A DNA stretch of 64,000 nucleotides from GCA-2708415 sp964353185 (GCA_964353185.1 CAYGUV010000002.1:62001-126000), one strand, 5' to 3'; shown: positions 36,947 through 44,868, counted from the first letter of the stretch. The notes: generated from the letters alone by a model not told the origin. Made by a program: numbers and translations.

Positions 36947-37798
36947 TTAATATTCTGCTTTTTCAACGACAATATCATTTTGCATCAAATTTTGTATGTT
37001 AAGGATAGTCTGCGGATTATCATCTGTGACATAGGCTTTAAAAGACCCCTTCTTTGATAAGCGCCCCTCCATTTCAGGGTGACGCAATAGATAATCCTTC
37101 AATTTAGGTGGAATAATTTCATCTTGTGACAAAATACGTACGCGATGGCGAGTAAGGTCACGCACACGATCTTTGATAGAGACATAATGCGTACACCCTA
37201 AAATTAAACTATCTAATCCTTTGTCGATAAGTGGGTTTAAATAATCTTTTAATACGATATCCATATATTTATCACCGTCATTTTCGATAAGCGGGACCAA
37301 TAAAGGTGTCGCTTGGCCATAAATCTTGGCTTGCGGGTTGATTTTAGCAATCTCTTCCTCATATATTTTAGATCGCACCGTGTAAGCTGTCGCAATGAGG
37401 CCAATTTGCGTGGCCCCCAATTCTGTCGCAGATTCAAGTGTTGGGACAATTACCCCTAAAATACGATTATCAGGAAAATTTTCTGGTAAATATTCATTTT
37501 GTAGCTTTTTAAGCGCCGTAACACTTGCGGTGTTACAGGCAATTATTATCAAGTCACAACCCTGTTGGCGCATTAGAAAATCAATTGCTTGACGTGAAAG
37601 ATTGTAAATACTTTCCATAGAGCGCCCTCCGTAAGGAACGTTCAAAGTATCTCCTAAATACACGTAATCATAAGTCGGTAAAAATTTAGCAATCGCTTTA
37701 CCAACACATAATCCGCCCAACCCTGAATCAAATATACCAATTTTTTGCGTTTGAGTTGCTTCGCTTTTACTTTCATGAATTTTATTTAAATTGGTCAT
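36947..37798 (-). CDS. murI: Glutamate racemase
   Basis: Makes D-glutamate for peptidoglycan. 283 residues. IGIFDSGLGGLCVGKAIAKF near 21-40 and YVYLGDTLNVPYGGRSMESI form the phosphate/amide-binding part. The two catalytic cysteines are in IIACNTASVTALKKLQ and LILGCTHYVSIKD. It lies on the opposite strand between rpoN and hpf, an insertion into an otherwise conserved gene order. Confidence 0.95.
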   Translation of the reverse strand: MTNLNKIHESKSEATQTQKIGIFDSGLGGLCVGKAIAKFLPTYDYVYLGDTLNVPYGGRSMESIYNLSRQAIDFLMRQQGCDLIIIACNTASVTALKKLQNEYLPENFPDNRILGVIVPTLESATELGATQIGLIATAYTVRSKIYEEEIAKINPQAKIYGQATPLLVPLIENDGDKYMDIVLKDYLNPLIDKGLDSLILGCTHYVSIKDRVRDLTRHRVRILSQDEIIPPKLKDYLLRHPEMEGRLSKKGSFKAYVTDDNPQTILNIQNLMQNDIVVEKAEY

Positions 37799-37846
37799 AA
37801 ATTATCGCTCTTTTTACCCGAATTCTTTCCTTTTAATCGGACAATC

Positions 37847-37855
37847 TGTTATAAT
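37847..37855 (+). promoter_or_regulatory. Candidate extended -10 promoter for hpf
   Basis: TG at 37847-37848, one base, then a perfect TATAAT at 37850-37855, in the divergent murI/hpf gap. No good -35 box is seen. It would give hpf-ptsN a leader of about 85 bases and fits hpf being separated from rpoN by murI. Confidence 0.5.
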
Positions 37856-37947
37856 AAAGCTATATTATCAACATTGATAAATTAGGGAACGGTTTTCTTT
37901 TAAATCCGTTTACCAACAACACTCATATGACTTACAAAGGAGAATTC

Positions 37948-38565
37948 ATGCAACTTTCTATTACTGGTAAACAGATGGACCTTGGTGAAGCATTGCGTCA
38001 ACACATCACTGATAAAATTGAAGATATTGATAGAAAATATTTTCATCGCGCTATAGAAGCAATCATAACACTCTCCCCCGAAGGAAGTGCTTTCACTAAA
38101 ACACATATCTCATTTCGTGTTGGTAAAGATATTATGGTTCGCGCCGAAGCACAAGATACTGACCCCTACGCTTCTTTCGATGCCGCAAGTGAGAAAGTAG
38201 CGAAGCAATTACGCCGTTATAAAAAACGTTTGCGTGACCATCATGAAAGACTGGAAGAAGATAAGACTATTCCTGCACAAAATTATATTTTAACCCCAGA
38301 GCCAGAAGCCAATGACGACAGCCACGTTGAACCTGACCAAAATGACCCTGTGGTGGTGGCCGAAATGATTACCAACATTCAAACAATGAGTGTTTCGGAA
38401 GCGGTAATGCGTTTGGATCTTTCTGGTGATAATGCCTTACTATTTCATAACCCAAAACACGAAGGGTTGAATTTAGTTTATCGCCGAACAGATGGAAACA
38501 TAGGATGGGTTGATCCGCAAGGTAATGAAAATTCTGGCCTGATAAAAAAAGCAGCGAATGCATAA
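37948..38565 (+). CDS. hpf: Ribosome hibernation promoting factor, long form
   Basis: Binds the 30S decoding region and dimerises ribosomes into inactive 100S particles in starved cells. 205 residues from the ATG at 37948, which has AAAGGAG seven bases upstream (an in-frame ATG at 37927 lacks it). The N-terminal RaiA/HPF domain starts QLSITGKQMDLGEALRQHIT. After a linker, a C-terminal dimerisation domain (about 135-195; SVSEAVMRLDLSGDNALLFH and NIGWVDPQ) marks the long form. A terminator follows. Confidence 0.95.
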   Translation: MQLSITGKQMDLGEALRQHITDKIEDIDRKYFHRAIEAIITLSPEGSAFTKTHISFRVGKDIMVRAEAQDTDPYASFDAASEKVAKQLRRYKKRLRDHHERLEEDKTIPAQNYILTPEPEANDDSHVEPDQNDPVVVAEMITNIQTMSVSEAVMRLDLSGDNALLFHNPKHEGLNLVYRRTDGNIGWVDPQGNENSGLIKKAANA

Positions 38566-38601
38566 GTACCCTCTTTAATATTTTATTAATTTTTATTGTT
38601 T

Positions 38602-38635
38602 AAAAAGCCTTTTGTCATTCAGAAGGCTTTTTTTA
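38602..38635 (+). terminator. Intrinsic terminator after hpf
   Basis: AAAAAGCCTT (38602-38611) pairs with AAGGCTTTTT (38623-38632) around an 11-base loop, and the T run continues to 38634. It separates hpf from ptsN, so ptsN probably needs its own promoter or depends on readthrough. Confidence 0.85.
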
Positions 38636-38688
38636 ATTTTTTGGAATAACCTTTCAAAAAAAGTCACTCTTATGAGACGAAAATACAC

Positions 38689-38725
38689 AATTAACCCTTG
38701 TTCTTTAAACCCTCAACGGGTAATT
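38689..38725 (+). repeat. Imperfect inverted repeat upstream of ptsN
   Basis: AATTAACCC (38689-38697) and GGGTAATT (38718-38725) are complementary apart from one bulged base, about 20 bases apart. Could be an operator or a leader hairpin of ptsN. No clear promoter boxes accompany it. Confidence 0.35.
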
Positions 38726-38761
38726 ATTGTTTCAAGAATTGGGAATTGAAAGGGGAAAACA

Positions 38762-39235
38762 ATGACCAACAAATCTGATCTACTTTATTTTGATTCAATC
38801 ATACTTGATATAAATGCCAACAGTATGAAACAAGCTTACCAATTTTTAGCGGATCATGTTTCACAATTAATTGGCATACCTAAGCAATATATTATTTTTC
38901 ATTTAATGGCCGCTGAAAAAAATGAAACAGCTGCTGTGGGTCAAGGCGTAGCAATACCCCATATGCGCCTTGAAAGACTAACAAAACCAATGGTTATTTT
39001 GATGAAGCTAAACAAAGGTGTAAGTAGTGATTCACACGACTCTTTACCATCTGATTTATTCTGCTTCGTCTTATCACCTGACTATGAAGGTATAAAACAT
39101 TTGCAGCGCCTATCAATGGTATCACGCTGTTTTAAAAATAATGATTTTTGTAAGAAATTACGGGAATCAGAAACAAAGAATGATATTCGTAACGCGCTTA
39201 GAGATTTAAATAAAAAACGCGCCGCCGTAGCTTAG
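38762..39235 (+). CDS. ptsN: Nitrogen-regulatory phosphotransferase protein EIIA-Ntr
   Basis: Terminal phosphate acceptor of the nitrogen PTS (PtsP-NPr-PtsN), a regulatory relay touching potassium, nitrogen and envelope control. 157 residues; the phospho-accepting His67 lies in AVGQGVAIPHMRLERL. Family segments include SQLIGIPKQYIIFHLMAAEK and KHLQRLSMVSRCF. The hpf-ptsN neighbourhood downstream of rpoN is the conserved proteobacterial setting. Confidence 0.94.
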   Translation: MTNKSDLLYFDSIILDINANSMKQAYQFLADHVSQLIGIPKQYIIFHLMAAEKNETAAVGQGVAIPHMRLERLTKPMVILMKLNKGVSSDSHDSLPSDLFCFVLSPDYEGIKHLQRLSMVSRCFKNNDFCKKLRESETKNDIRNALRDLNKKRAAVA

Positions 39236-39252
39236 CCAAAACAATTTTTGAA

Positions 39253-39492
39253 TTAATGCACCGTCACAGGAAATAAGTCATTACCACGAATGGCCGCAAT
39301 AGCGGTATCATAAGAATCCATTATAGAGATTTGTGACCCGTCTGCTGCATGGACAGAAAATATACTTTTTGTAGGATTGCTATTTTCAATGCGTTTGATA
39401 TACGCAACCTGATCCATGCCCACATCCAAAAAATCTTGAATGGTGAGCTTCTCTAAAACTGTTGTGTCTGCATTATTGTCTTTATTCATCAT
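39253..39492 (-). CDS. DUF1150 family protein
   Basis: A 79-residue protein from the tandem ATG at 39492/39489, which has AAAGGA just upstream; the frame extends to a TTG at 39510. It contains the DUF1150 core (LGMDQVAYIKRI-like segment here FLDVGMDQVAYIKRI, then FSVHAADGSQISIMDSYDTA). DUF1150 genes sit next to small heat-shock genes throughout alphaproteobacteria, and here it follows hsp20 on the same strand about 150 bases downstream. Function unknown; a link to the heat-shock response is inferred from context. Confidence 0.88.
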   Translation of the reverse strand: MMNKDNNADTTVLEKLTIQDFLDVGMDQVAYIKRIENSNPTKSIFSVHAADGSQISIMDSYDTAIAAIRGNDLFPVTVH

Positions 39493-39644
39493 GTATCCTT
39501 TATTCAACAATACTAAGTGATAAAAGTGAACAGGACCTTAAAATATTTATAAAAACCGAAGTTCTACAAAATATTTGATGGGGGATAAGGCCCTGCTCGT
39601 TAAAAAGAGTTAAATCACCCTCTTTTAAACTAATTCGTAAATCA

Positions 39645-40115
39645 TTAGTCCTTAGTTTCAATCTGTAGCATTTTATTTGATGATTTTTTATTAATGTCAG
39701 ATTCTGCCTGCTCTATTTCAATCTTACGCGCAGTTGATTCTGGCTCATAACGCTCCATATTTATATGAAGCAGGCCATTATCAAGCGACGCCCCTAAAAT
39801 CTCTATGCCATCTGCTAAAACAAAACTACGTTGAAACTGACGCGTTGCAATGCCACGGTGGATATACAATTTCTCTTCCTCGTCCTTTTTCTGGCCTTTT
39901 ACCGTCAATTGATTATTCTCAATCTCGACATCTAAATCATCCATCGTAAAACCCGCAACAGCCAAGGTGATGCGTAAGCCATTTTCATGCGTTTGTTCGA
40001 TATTATAAGGGGGATAACCTTCTGACGCGCTTTTGCGCAAACGATTGAATGTTTCTTCAAAATGATCAAAACCCAAGAACATTGGGCTATCAAATAATGA
40101 TAGTCTTGTTGTCAT
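39645..40115 (-). CDS. Small heat-shock protein, Hsp20/IbpA type
   Basis: ATP-independent holdase that keeps unfolding proteins soluble. 156 residues from the ATG at 40115, which sits after a strong GGAGGAG. The start TTRLSLFDSPMFLGFDHFEE and PPYNIEQTHENGLRITLAVA match alphaproteobacterial IbpA. The alpha-crystallin domain spans about 30-125 (LDVEIENNQLTVKGQK; YIHRGIATRQFQRSFVLAD), with the GLLHINMERYEPE end strand. The C-terminal tail is charged and lacks an obvious IXI motif. Leader carries a ROSE-type thermometer and a strong promoter. Confidence 0.96.
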   Translation of the reverse strand: MTTRLSLFDSPMFLGFDHFEETFNRLRKSASEGYPPYNIEQTHENGLRITLAVAGFTMDDLDVEIENNQLTVKGQKKDEEEKLYIHRGIATRQFQRSFVLADGIEILGASLDNGLLHINMERYEPESTARKIEIEQAESDINKKSSNKMLQIETKD

Positions 40116-40180
40116 GCGATCTCCTCCATTGAGCAAGTTCTATGGTTAATGAAGGCCCGTGTAATACGCAACCTTCCATA
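40116..40180 (-). promoter_or_regulatory. ROSE-type RNA thermometer in the hsp20 leader
   Basis: Read on the minus strand, the leader has two stem-loops. The distal one (40176-40151) has GAAGG/CCTTC closing pairs and an inner CGT/ACG stem. The proximal one pairs CTTGCTC (40137-40131) with GAGGAG (40126-40121), across a four-base loop. One G (40134) is bulged exactly opposite the ribosome-binding site. A UUGCU segment with a bulged G that masks the Shine-Dalgarno sequence of a small heat-shock gene is the hallmark of ROSE elements. Heating would melt the weak pairs and free translation. Confidence 0.8.
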
Positions 40181-40187
40181 ATAAAAT

Positions 40188-40217
40188 ATTATACTCAAAA
40201 TAACGAAAAATTTCAAG
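40188..40217 (-). promoter_or_regulatory. Promoter of hsp20
   Basis: On the minus strand CTTGAAA (40217-40211), a 17-base spacer and a perfect TATAAT (40193-40188). TTGAAA matches five of six -35 positions, and CTTGAAA also fits the -35 box of heat-shock sigma-32 promoters. Transcription would start near 40181, placing both thermometer hairpins at the very 5' end of the message. Confidence 0.75.
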
Positions 40218-40228
40218 AAAATCAGATT

Positions 40229-40423
40229 TTATGATTTTACAAAATGCCGACCACAATAATGGCAGCTAACAGCGTCTTTCTTATCAAAACTATACCAAAC
40301 TTGCGGATGCCCCAAGGGACCAATCCCGCCATCACAAACGACCTGATCCGCTCCATGCGATACCTTTATCGTTTCTGCAGGTTTGCGAATTGACTGTGAA
40401 ATTGTATTTTTGTCTAAAGCCAT
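40229..40423 (-). CDS. Zinc-finger protein of the zf-CHCC (NDUFS6-like) family
   Basis: 64 residues from the ATG at 40423 (the frame extends eight residues to a TTG). The C-terminal half has the CHCC zinc ligands: VVCDGGIGPLGHPQVWYSF, then SCHYCGRHFV. Mitochondrial NDUFS6 and its alphaproteobacterial homologues carry this finger and serve respiratory complex I assembly or structure. Its stop lies next to the hsp20 promoter, with no gap for a terminator. Confidence 0.88.
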   Translation of the reverse strand: MALDKNTISQSIRKPAETIKVSHGADQVVCDGGIGPLGHPQVWYSFDKKDAVSCHYCGRHFVKS

Positions 40424-40519
40424 AATAATATATTCATATTTGTCCAATAAAATGCTAAATTTGCACGTGTCTTATATTATACGCAAGGCATTTTTACTCA
40501 TCTATTAAAATTTCTTATT

Positions 40520-40909
40520 ATGACGCAATCACCTATTAAATTTATTGAAAATCCTAATATTAGCGGTAAACAGGATAAATACATAACTCTTGAGCTGAGC
40601 TTGGATAAAATTATAAAAAGCTGGAGAAAATCTCTTTTTAGTTTCGAGTGGATTTTACCTGACGGAAAAGTACGTACACCTGATGAAATGACGGAAGATA
40701 TAAAACTTAAATATACCTACGCCCTTCAATTTGTTCAAGAAAATCGCCCTATCCCTATGCCTATATTGGGAATTGGTGTTATGGATAACGTTGAAATTGG
40801 TTCTGGCCGTGAATTTGTTCTTATGCTTTATACTCAAAAAGCTAAAATACTTTACGCTCATGTTCCCATTAATGATGAAAAAGAATTCACGGGCTATTTA
40901 TATAAATAA
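40520..40909 (+). CDS. Hypothetical protein, 129 aa
   Basis: A soluble mixed alpha/beta protein without signal peptide or TM. Near the start YITLELSLDKIIKSWRKSLF is followed by FEWILPDGKVRTPDEM and a beta-rich C-terminal half (IGVMDNVEIGSGREFVLMLY). Not recognised. It precedes the pilin-like gene by 13 bases on the same strand and may be co-transcribed with it. Confidence in coding is fair, based on length, context and start placement. Confidence 0.65.
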   Translation: MTQSPIKFIENPNISGKQDKYITLELSLDKIIKSWRKSLFSFEWILPDGKVRTPDEMTEDIKLKYTYALQFVQENRPIPMPILGIGVMDNVEIGSGREFVLMLYTQKAKILYAHVPINDEKEFTGYLYK

Positions 40910-40922
40910 GGTATAATTACTG

Positions 40923-41618
40923 ATGATTTCTTCTTCTCAAAAAGGCAGTGTTTTTTTCTATATTCTCATTGCTATTGCTTTACTGGCCGCCCTCACTTAT
41001 TCCGTATCACGAAGCAGTCGCGGCAACGTAAACATTATTAGTGAACAACAATCAAAGATTGCCGCACAAAATATTATTGAACAGGCAGAAACCGTTTCAA
41101 ACGCCGTACAAAAATTAATATTACGAGGCTTTGATGAAACAGAAATAAGCTTTGAGAATCTTATTGATACTAATTATTCCCTCGCGGCATGTACAACATC
41201 ACAATGCCAAATATTTAATTTAGAGGGCGGTGGATTAAACTGGCTATACCCTCCCGAGAACGCCAATGATGGAACCAATTGGATTTATAGCGGTGCGCTA
41301 CCTATTAACAATAATGGTACAAATGCGCGCTATGACTTAACAATGATTTTACCAAATATTAATCAAAAGACATGCCAAGAAATAAATTTTAAATTAGGTC
41401 TTGCCCCTACAAATAACGAGACAATTTTAACAGCTACCGATACAACCATTACTATTAATAAACTTGCAACAGGTAATGAAATATCAGATTCGTCAAACTT
41501 TTTAAATGGCGCGGGCATTGATGGCAATACGTCCATGTGCCTTCAAATGGGAACGGTCACAGGCGATTATACCGGCAACAATCAATATTACTATGTTCAC
41601 ACTTTATATGCGGGATAA
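40923..41618 (+). CDS. Pilin-like protein with prepilin-type N terminus
   Basis: 231 residues. A short basic leader (MISSSQKG) is followed by a hydrophobic stretch, VFFYILIAIALLAALTYSVS (about residues 10-29), then a long amphipathic helix (EQQSKIAAQNIIEQAETVSN) and a globular, Asn/Thr-rich C-terminal part with four cysteines (ACTTSQC, TC, MC). A leader ending in Gly, a hydrophobic helix and an extended amphipathic helix is the plan of type IV pilins and pseudopilins. The usual Glu at mature position 5 is absent, so processing by prepilin peptidase is uncertain. No pilus assembly genes are nearby. Confidence 0.65.
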   Translation: MISSSQKGSVFFYILIAIALLAALTYSVSRSSRGNVNIISEQQSKIAAQNIIEQAETVSNAVQKLILRGFDETEISFENLIDTNYSLAACTTSQCQIFNLEGGGLNWLYPPENANDGTNWIYSGALPINNNGTNARYDLTMILPNINQKTCQEINFKLGLAPTNNETILTATDTTITINKLATGNEISDSSNFLNGAGIDGNTSMCLQMGTVTGDYTGNNQYYYVHTLYAG

Positions 41619-41629
41619 ATTCTGTATGG

Positions 41630-42997
41630 CTATATTTTATGCCATGTTGTGCCGTCTCTACCGTCTTTAATTTCAACACCCATTAATAATAAATCGTCCC
41701 TAATTTTATCCGCCAAAGGAAAATCTTTTTTCTCTTTTGCTTTGTTACGATTACTAATCATTTGTGTAATTATTTTTGTTTCATCGGAAGATATTTTCTT
41801 TTCTTCTCCAAACCATTCTTCAAAAGATAATTGAAAAATTCCTAATAAATCTCCAATTGCTGTTAAGCTGTTTTTTAAATCAGAACCTGATTTGTCTTTT
41901 AAAATTTTATTTATTTCTGTAATGGCCAAAGGCGTATTTAAATCATCAGATAACGCTTCTAAAAAACCTTCAGGCAAATCAATTTTAGACGACTTAATGT
42001 CTTTTAAATTTTCTAGGGCTTTATATCCTTTATCCAATAAAATTTTTGCCTGATGCAAAATTTGATTGTTCCAATCTAATGGTTGGCGATAATGCGCACT
42101 TAATAATGCAAGACGCAAGACTTCGCCCTGATGGTCTTTTATTAAATCATGCGCCAATAGAACATTGCCAATTGATTTGGACATCTTCTCACCCTCAATT
42201 GTAACAAAACCGTTATGTACCCAATATTTTGAAAAACTTTCTGGGTTTTCTGATTGGCCATTGGCGCAACAACTTTGTGCTATTTCATTTTCATGATGCG
42301 GAAATTTTAAGTCCGCGCCTCCACCATGAATATCAAACGGCAATCCCAAATGTTTTTCTGCCATTGCCGAACATTCAATATGCCACCCCGGGCGACCATT
42401 CCCCCATGGCGAATCCCAACCTGGCTGATCCTTATTACTGGGTTTCCACAAAACAAAATCTGCGGCATCTCGTTTATATGGGGCAATCTCAACCCGCGCG
42501 CCAGCCACCTGCTCATCACGGCTTCGCCCTGATAACGCGCCATAAAACGGGTCAGAAGGCACATGAAACAAAACATGACCCTCCGCCTCATACGCATGGC
42601 CTTTTTCAATCAATTGCTCAATTTGGGCAATCATTTCTCCTATATGCTCAGTAGCCTTTGGCTGTACGTCAGGAATACGTACGCCTAATGACGCCATATC
42701 GTCATTATAAATTCTTGTATATTTTTCAGTCACTATGGCAATTGGCACACCTTCTTTTTGTGCGGCAATGATGATTTTATCTTCAACATCTGTAATATTT
42801 GAAACATAAGTTACCCTTGGATAGTAACTCTTTAACAATCGCGCCCATACATCAAAAACCACCGCCATACGAGCATTACCAATATGCGCATAACTGTAAA
42901 CCGTAGGCCCACAAGCGTACACGCGTACATTTTTAGGGTCTATAGGGACGAATACTTCCTTTTTACGGGTCAATGAATTATGTAAGCGAATGGCCAA
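41630..42997 (-). CDS. cysS: Cysteinyl-tRNA synthetase
   Basis: Charges tRNA-Cys. 455 residues from a TTG at 42997, chosen because GAGGAG lies seven bases upstream and MAIRLHNSLTRKKEVFVPID is the family start; the frame runs on to another TTG at 43081. The class I signatures are HIGN at 38-41 (in ACGPTVYSYAHIGNAR) and KMSKSIGN near 271. Zinc-binding Cys/His residues are in the central domain (IECSAMAEKHLG; FPHHENEIAQSCCANG). The C-terminal anticodon-binding helices end with GVEIKDGRDGTTWH. The use of TTG may lower translation. Confidence 0.96.
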   Translation of the reverse strand: MAIRLHNSLTRKKEVFVPIDPKNVRVYACGPTVYSYAHIGNARMAVVFDVWARLLKSYYPRVTYVSNITDVEDKIIIAAQKEGVPIAIVTEKYTRIYNDDMASLGVRIPDVQPKATEHIGEMIAQIEQLIEKGHAYEAEGHVLFHVPSDPFYGALSGRSRDEQVAGARVEIAPYKRDAADFVLWKPSNKDQPGWDSPWGNGRPGWHIECSAMAEKHLGLPFDIHGGGADLKFPHHENEIAQSCCANGQSENPESFSKYWVHNGFVTIEGEKMSKSIGNVLLAHDLIKDHQGEVLRLALLSAHYRQPLDWNNQILHQAKILLDKGYKALENLKDIKSSKIDLPEGFLEALSDDLNTPLAITEINKILKDKSGSDLKNSLTAIGDLLGIFQLSFEEWFGEEKKISSDETKIITQMISNRNKAKEKKDFPLADKIRDDLLLMGVEIKDGRDGTTWHKI

Positions 42998-43020
42998 GGG
43001 TTTCTCCTCATTGTTTAAAG

Positions 43021-43039
43021 CTTGAATGATAAATTCAAG
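43021..43039 (-). repeat. Perfect short inverted repeat in the cysS leader
   Basis: CTTGAAT (43021-43027) and ATTCAAG (43033-43039) form a perfect 7-base-pair palindrome around five bases, about 25 bases before the cysS start. A TATACT -10-like box on the minus strand (43043-43038) overlaps its distal arm, so it could be an operator over the promoter or a hairpin at the 5' end of the message. Confidence 0.4.
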
Positions 43040-43110
43040 TATAAATATACCTGATTTGAGTGCAAGCAATTTACGTCCCAAGAGAATAACAAGCTTTTCA
43101 CACCTAACAC

Positions 43111-43141
43111 TTGAGAAATCTGTAATTTTAAGCCATATAAT
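43111..43141 (+). promoter_or_regulatory. Candidate promoter for folE
   Basis: TTGAGA (43111-43116) and a perfect TATAAT (43136-43141) lie between cysS and folE. The spacer is 19 bases, two longer than ideal. The leader would be about 27 bases. Confidence 0.45.
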
Positions 43142-43174
43142 ATCTCCTATATTTAATAAATAAGAGCTAATTTC

Positions 43175-43780
43175 ATGAGCGTCAGTAAATTAAAACCACA
43201 TCCAGAAAAACCAAGCCGCGAAGAAGCCGAACAAGCCGTTCGTACACTTTTAATGTGGGCAGGGGAAAACCCTGACCGCGATGGCCTAATTGAAACACCT
43301 GCACGATATGTTCGCGCCTTTGAAGAATTCTTTGCTGGCTATCAAAAAGATGCCGCCAAGGAACTTGCAAAAACATTTAAAGATATAGAAGGATATGACG
43401 ATATGGTCTTGGTCAAAAATATCGAATTCACATCCCATTGCGAACATCATATTGCGCCCATTATTGGTATTGCACATGTTGCTTATTGGCCGGATAAAAA
43501 AGTTGTTGGCATCAGTAAATTGGCACGCATCGTTGACATTTTTTCAAAACGATTAACTTCCCAAGAAAATATGACCCGTGATATCGCCGAAATTATTGAT
43601 GAAACACTAGAGACCAAAGGTGTTGCAGTATTGGTTGACGCCAACCATCAATGCATGAGCACACGAGGCGTAAACAAATCACATTCTTCGACCGTAACAA
43701 ATTTTTTCACAGGTGAGTTTAAAAAAGACAAAGAATTACGCCAGAGATTCATGAGTATGATTCAATCAAAAATGGTATAA
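43175..43780 (+). CDS. folE: GTP cyclohydrolase I
   Basis: First step of tetrahydrofolate synthesis: GTP to dihydroneopterin triphosphate. 201 residues, with AVRTLLMWAGENPDRDGLIE near the start, TPARYVRAFEEFFAGY, the zinc site in FTSHCEHHIAPIIG (Cys89 and following histidines) and HQCMSTRGV with the second zinc cysteine. The start ATG at 43175 gives the usual N-terminal arm. pyrC follows five bases later. Confidence 0.97.
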   Translation: MSVSKLKPHPEKPSREEAEQAVRTLLMWAGENPDRDGLIETPARYVRAFEEFFAGYQKDAAKELAKTFKDIEGYDDMVLVKNIEFTSHCEHHIAPIIGIAHVAYWPDKKVVGISKLARIVDIFSKRLTSQENMTRDIAEIIDETLETKGVAVLVDANHQCMSTRGVNKSHSSTVTNFFTGEFKKDKELRQRFMSMIQSKMV

Positions 43781-43785
43781 GACAT

Positions 43786-44868
43786 ATGAAATTCACACTT
43801 CCAAAATGGTATGATTTGCATGTTCACTTTCGTCAAGGCGATGTGATAAAAGATTACATCCAAGCGCATTTGGATATGGGGTGTTGCGGCGCGCTGGCAA
43901 TGCCAAATACCAAACCACCTATCGCGGCTGTAATGGGTGAAAATTCTGATACATCATGGACAATCGAGTCATACTTAAAAATGCTTAAATCAAATGGTGG
44001 AAACAATTTTGATGATATTATTGTACCGCTATACCTAACGAATGATACGACCCCCGATACAATTAAAGAAGGGGCAGATTCTGGGTTTTTAAGATCGTGC
44101 AAGTATTACCCACCGCACGGTACAACCAATGCAGATTTCGGCGCCGCTATTTCTACATACATGAATAATGGTGTATTCAACGCAATGGAAGCGTATAATA
44201 TAATTCTGAATATTCACGGTGAAGAACACGGATTAAACAGCCAAGATTATTTTGACAAAGATAGCAACGCAGAAGACATTTTTTACAAAAAATATATGCC
44301 GCAAATTATAGAAAAATTTCCAAATTTAAAAATTGTTTGTGAACATATAACCACTAAAACTGCCGTAGAATTTGTTCAAAGCGCGGGTAATAATATAGCC
44401 GCAACAATTACGCCACAACATTTAATGTTTACGGTCGGTGATTTACTAAAAGGATTTAATTACCAACTTTACTGCCTACCGCTTGTTAAATTTGAAGAAG
44501 ATAGACTATCATTATTGGCCGCTGCCACTAATGTTAAAAATACTAAATTTTTCGCAGGAACCGATAGCGCTCCGCACAGCACAAAACTTACCGAATGTGG
44601 CTGCGCAGCAGGATGCTTTACCGGATTAGTTGCCCCACAACTTTATGCCCAAGCATTTGATTTAAACGAAAATAACTTTGAAGCGTTCAAACAATTTTTA
44701 TGTATCAACGGGCCTCAATTTTATGGCCTCCAAATCTCATCTAAAACTTTTGTGCTTGAAAAAAAATCAAGCACACCAGTAAATCTTAAAACGGACTTAT
44801 ATGATGTGGTTTCTCTACCCAATGGCATGGGTATAAAAACACTTGATTGGACTTTACATTCTTCATGA
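43786..44868 (+). CDS. pyrC: Dihydroorotase (PyrC type)
   Basis: Cyclises carbamoyl aspartate in pyrimidine synthesis. 360 residues with the class II signature KWYDLHVHFRQGDVIKDYI (metal-binding HxH) and the carbamylated lysine region SCKYYPPHGTTNADFG near 105-120. Metal histidines lie in LNIHGEEHG and IVCEHITTKTAVEF, and the catalytic Asp in FFAGTDSAPHSTKLTECGCA. Slightly longer than E. coli PyrC (348). Its stop overlaps the ATG of the next gene (ATGA), indicating translational coupling. Confidence 0.95.
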   Translation: MKFTLPKWYDLHVHFRQGDVIKDYIQAHLDMGCCGALAMPNTKPPIAAVMGENSDTSWTIESYLKMLKSNGGNNFDDIIVPLYLTNDTTPDTIKEGADSGFLRSCKYYPPHGTTNADFGAAISTYMNNGVFNAMEAYNIILNIHGEEHGLNSQDYFDKDSNAEDIFYKKYMPQIIEKFPNLKIVCEHITTKTAVEFVQSAGNNIAATITPQHLMFTVGDLLKGFNYQLYCLPLVKFEEDRLSLLAAATNVKNTKFFAGTDSAPHSTKLTECGCAAGCFTGLVAPQLYAQAFDLNENNFEAFKQFLCINGPQFYGLQISSKTFVLEKKSSTPVNLKTDLYDVVSLPNGMGIKTLDWTLHSS

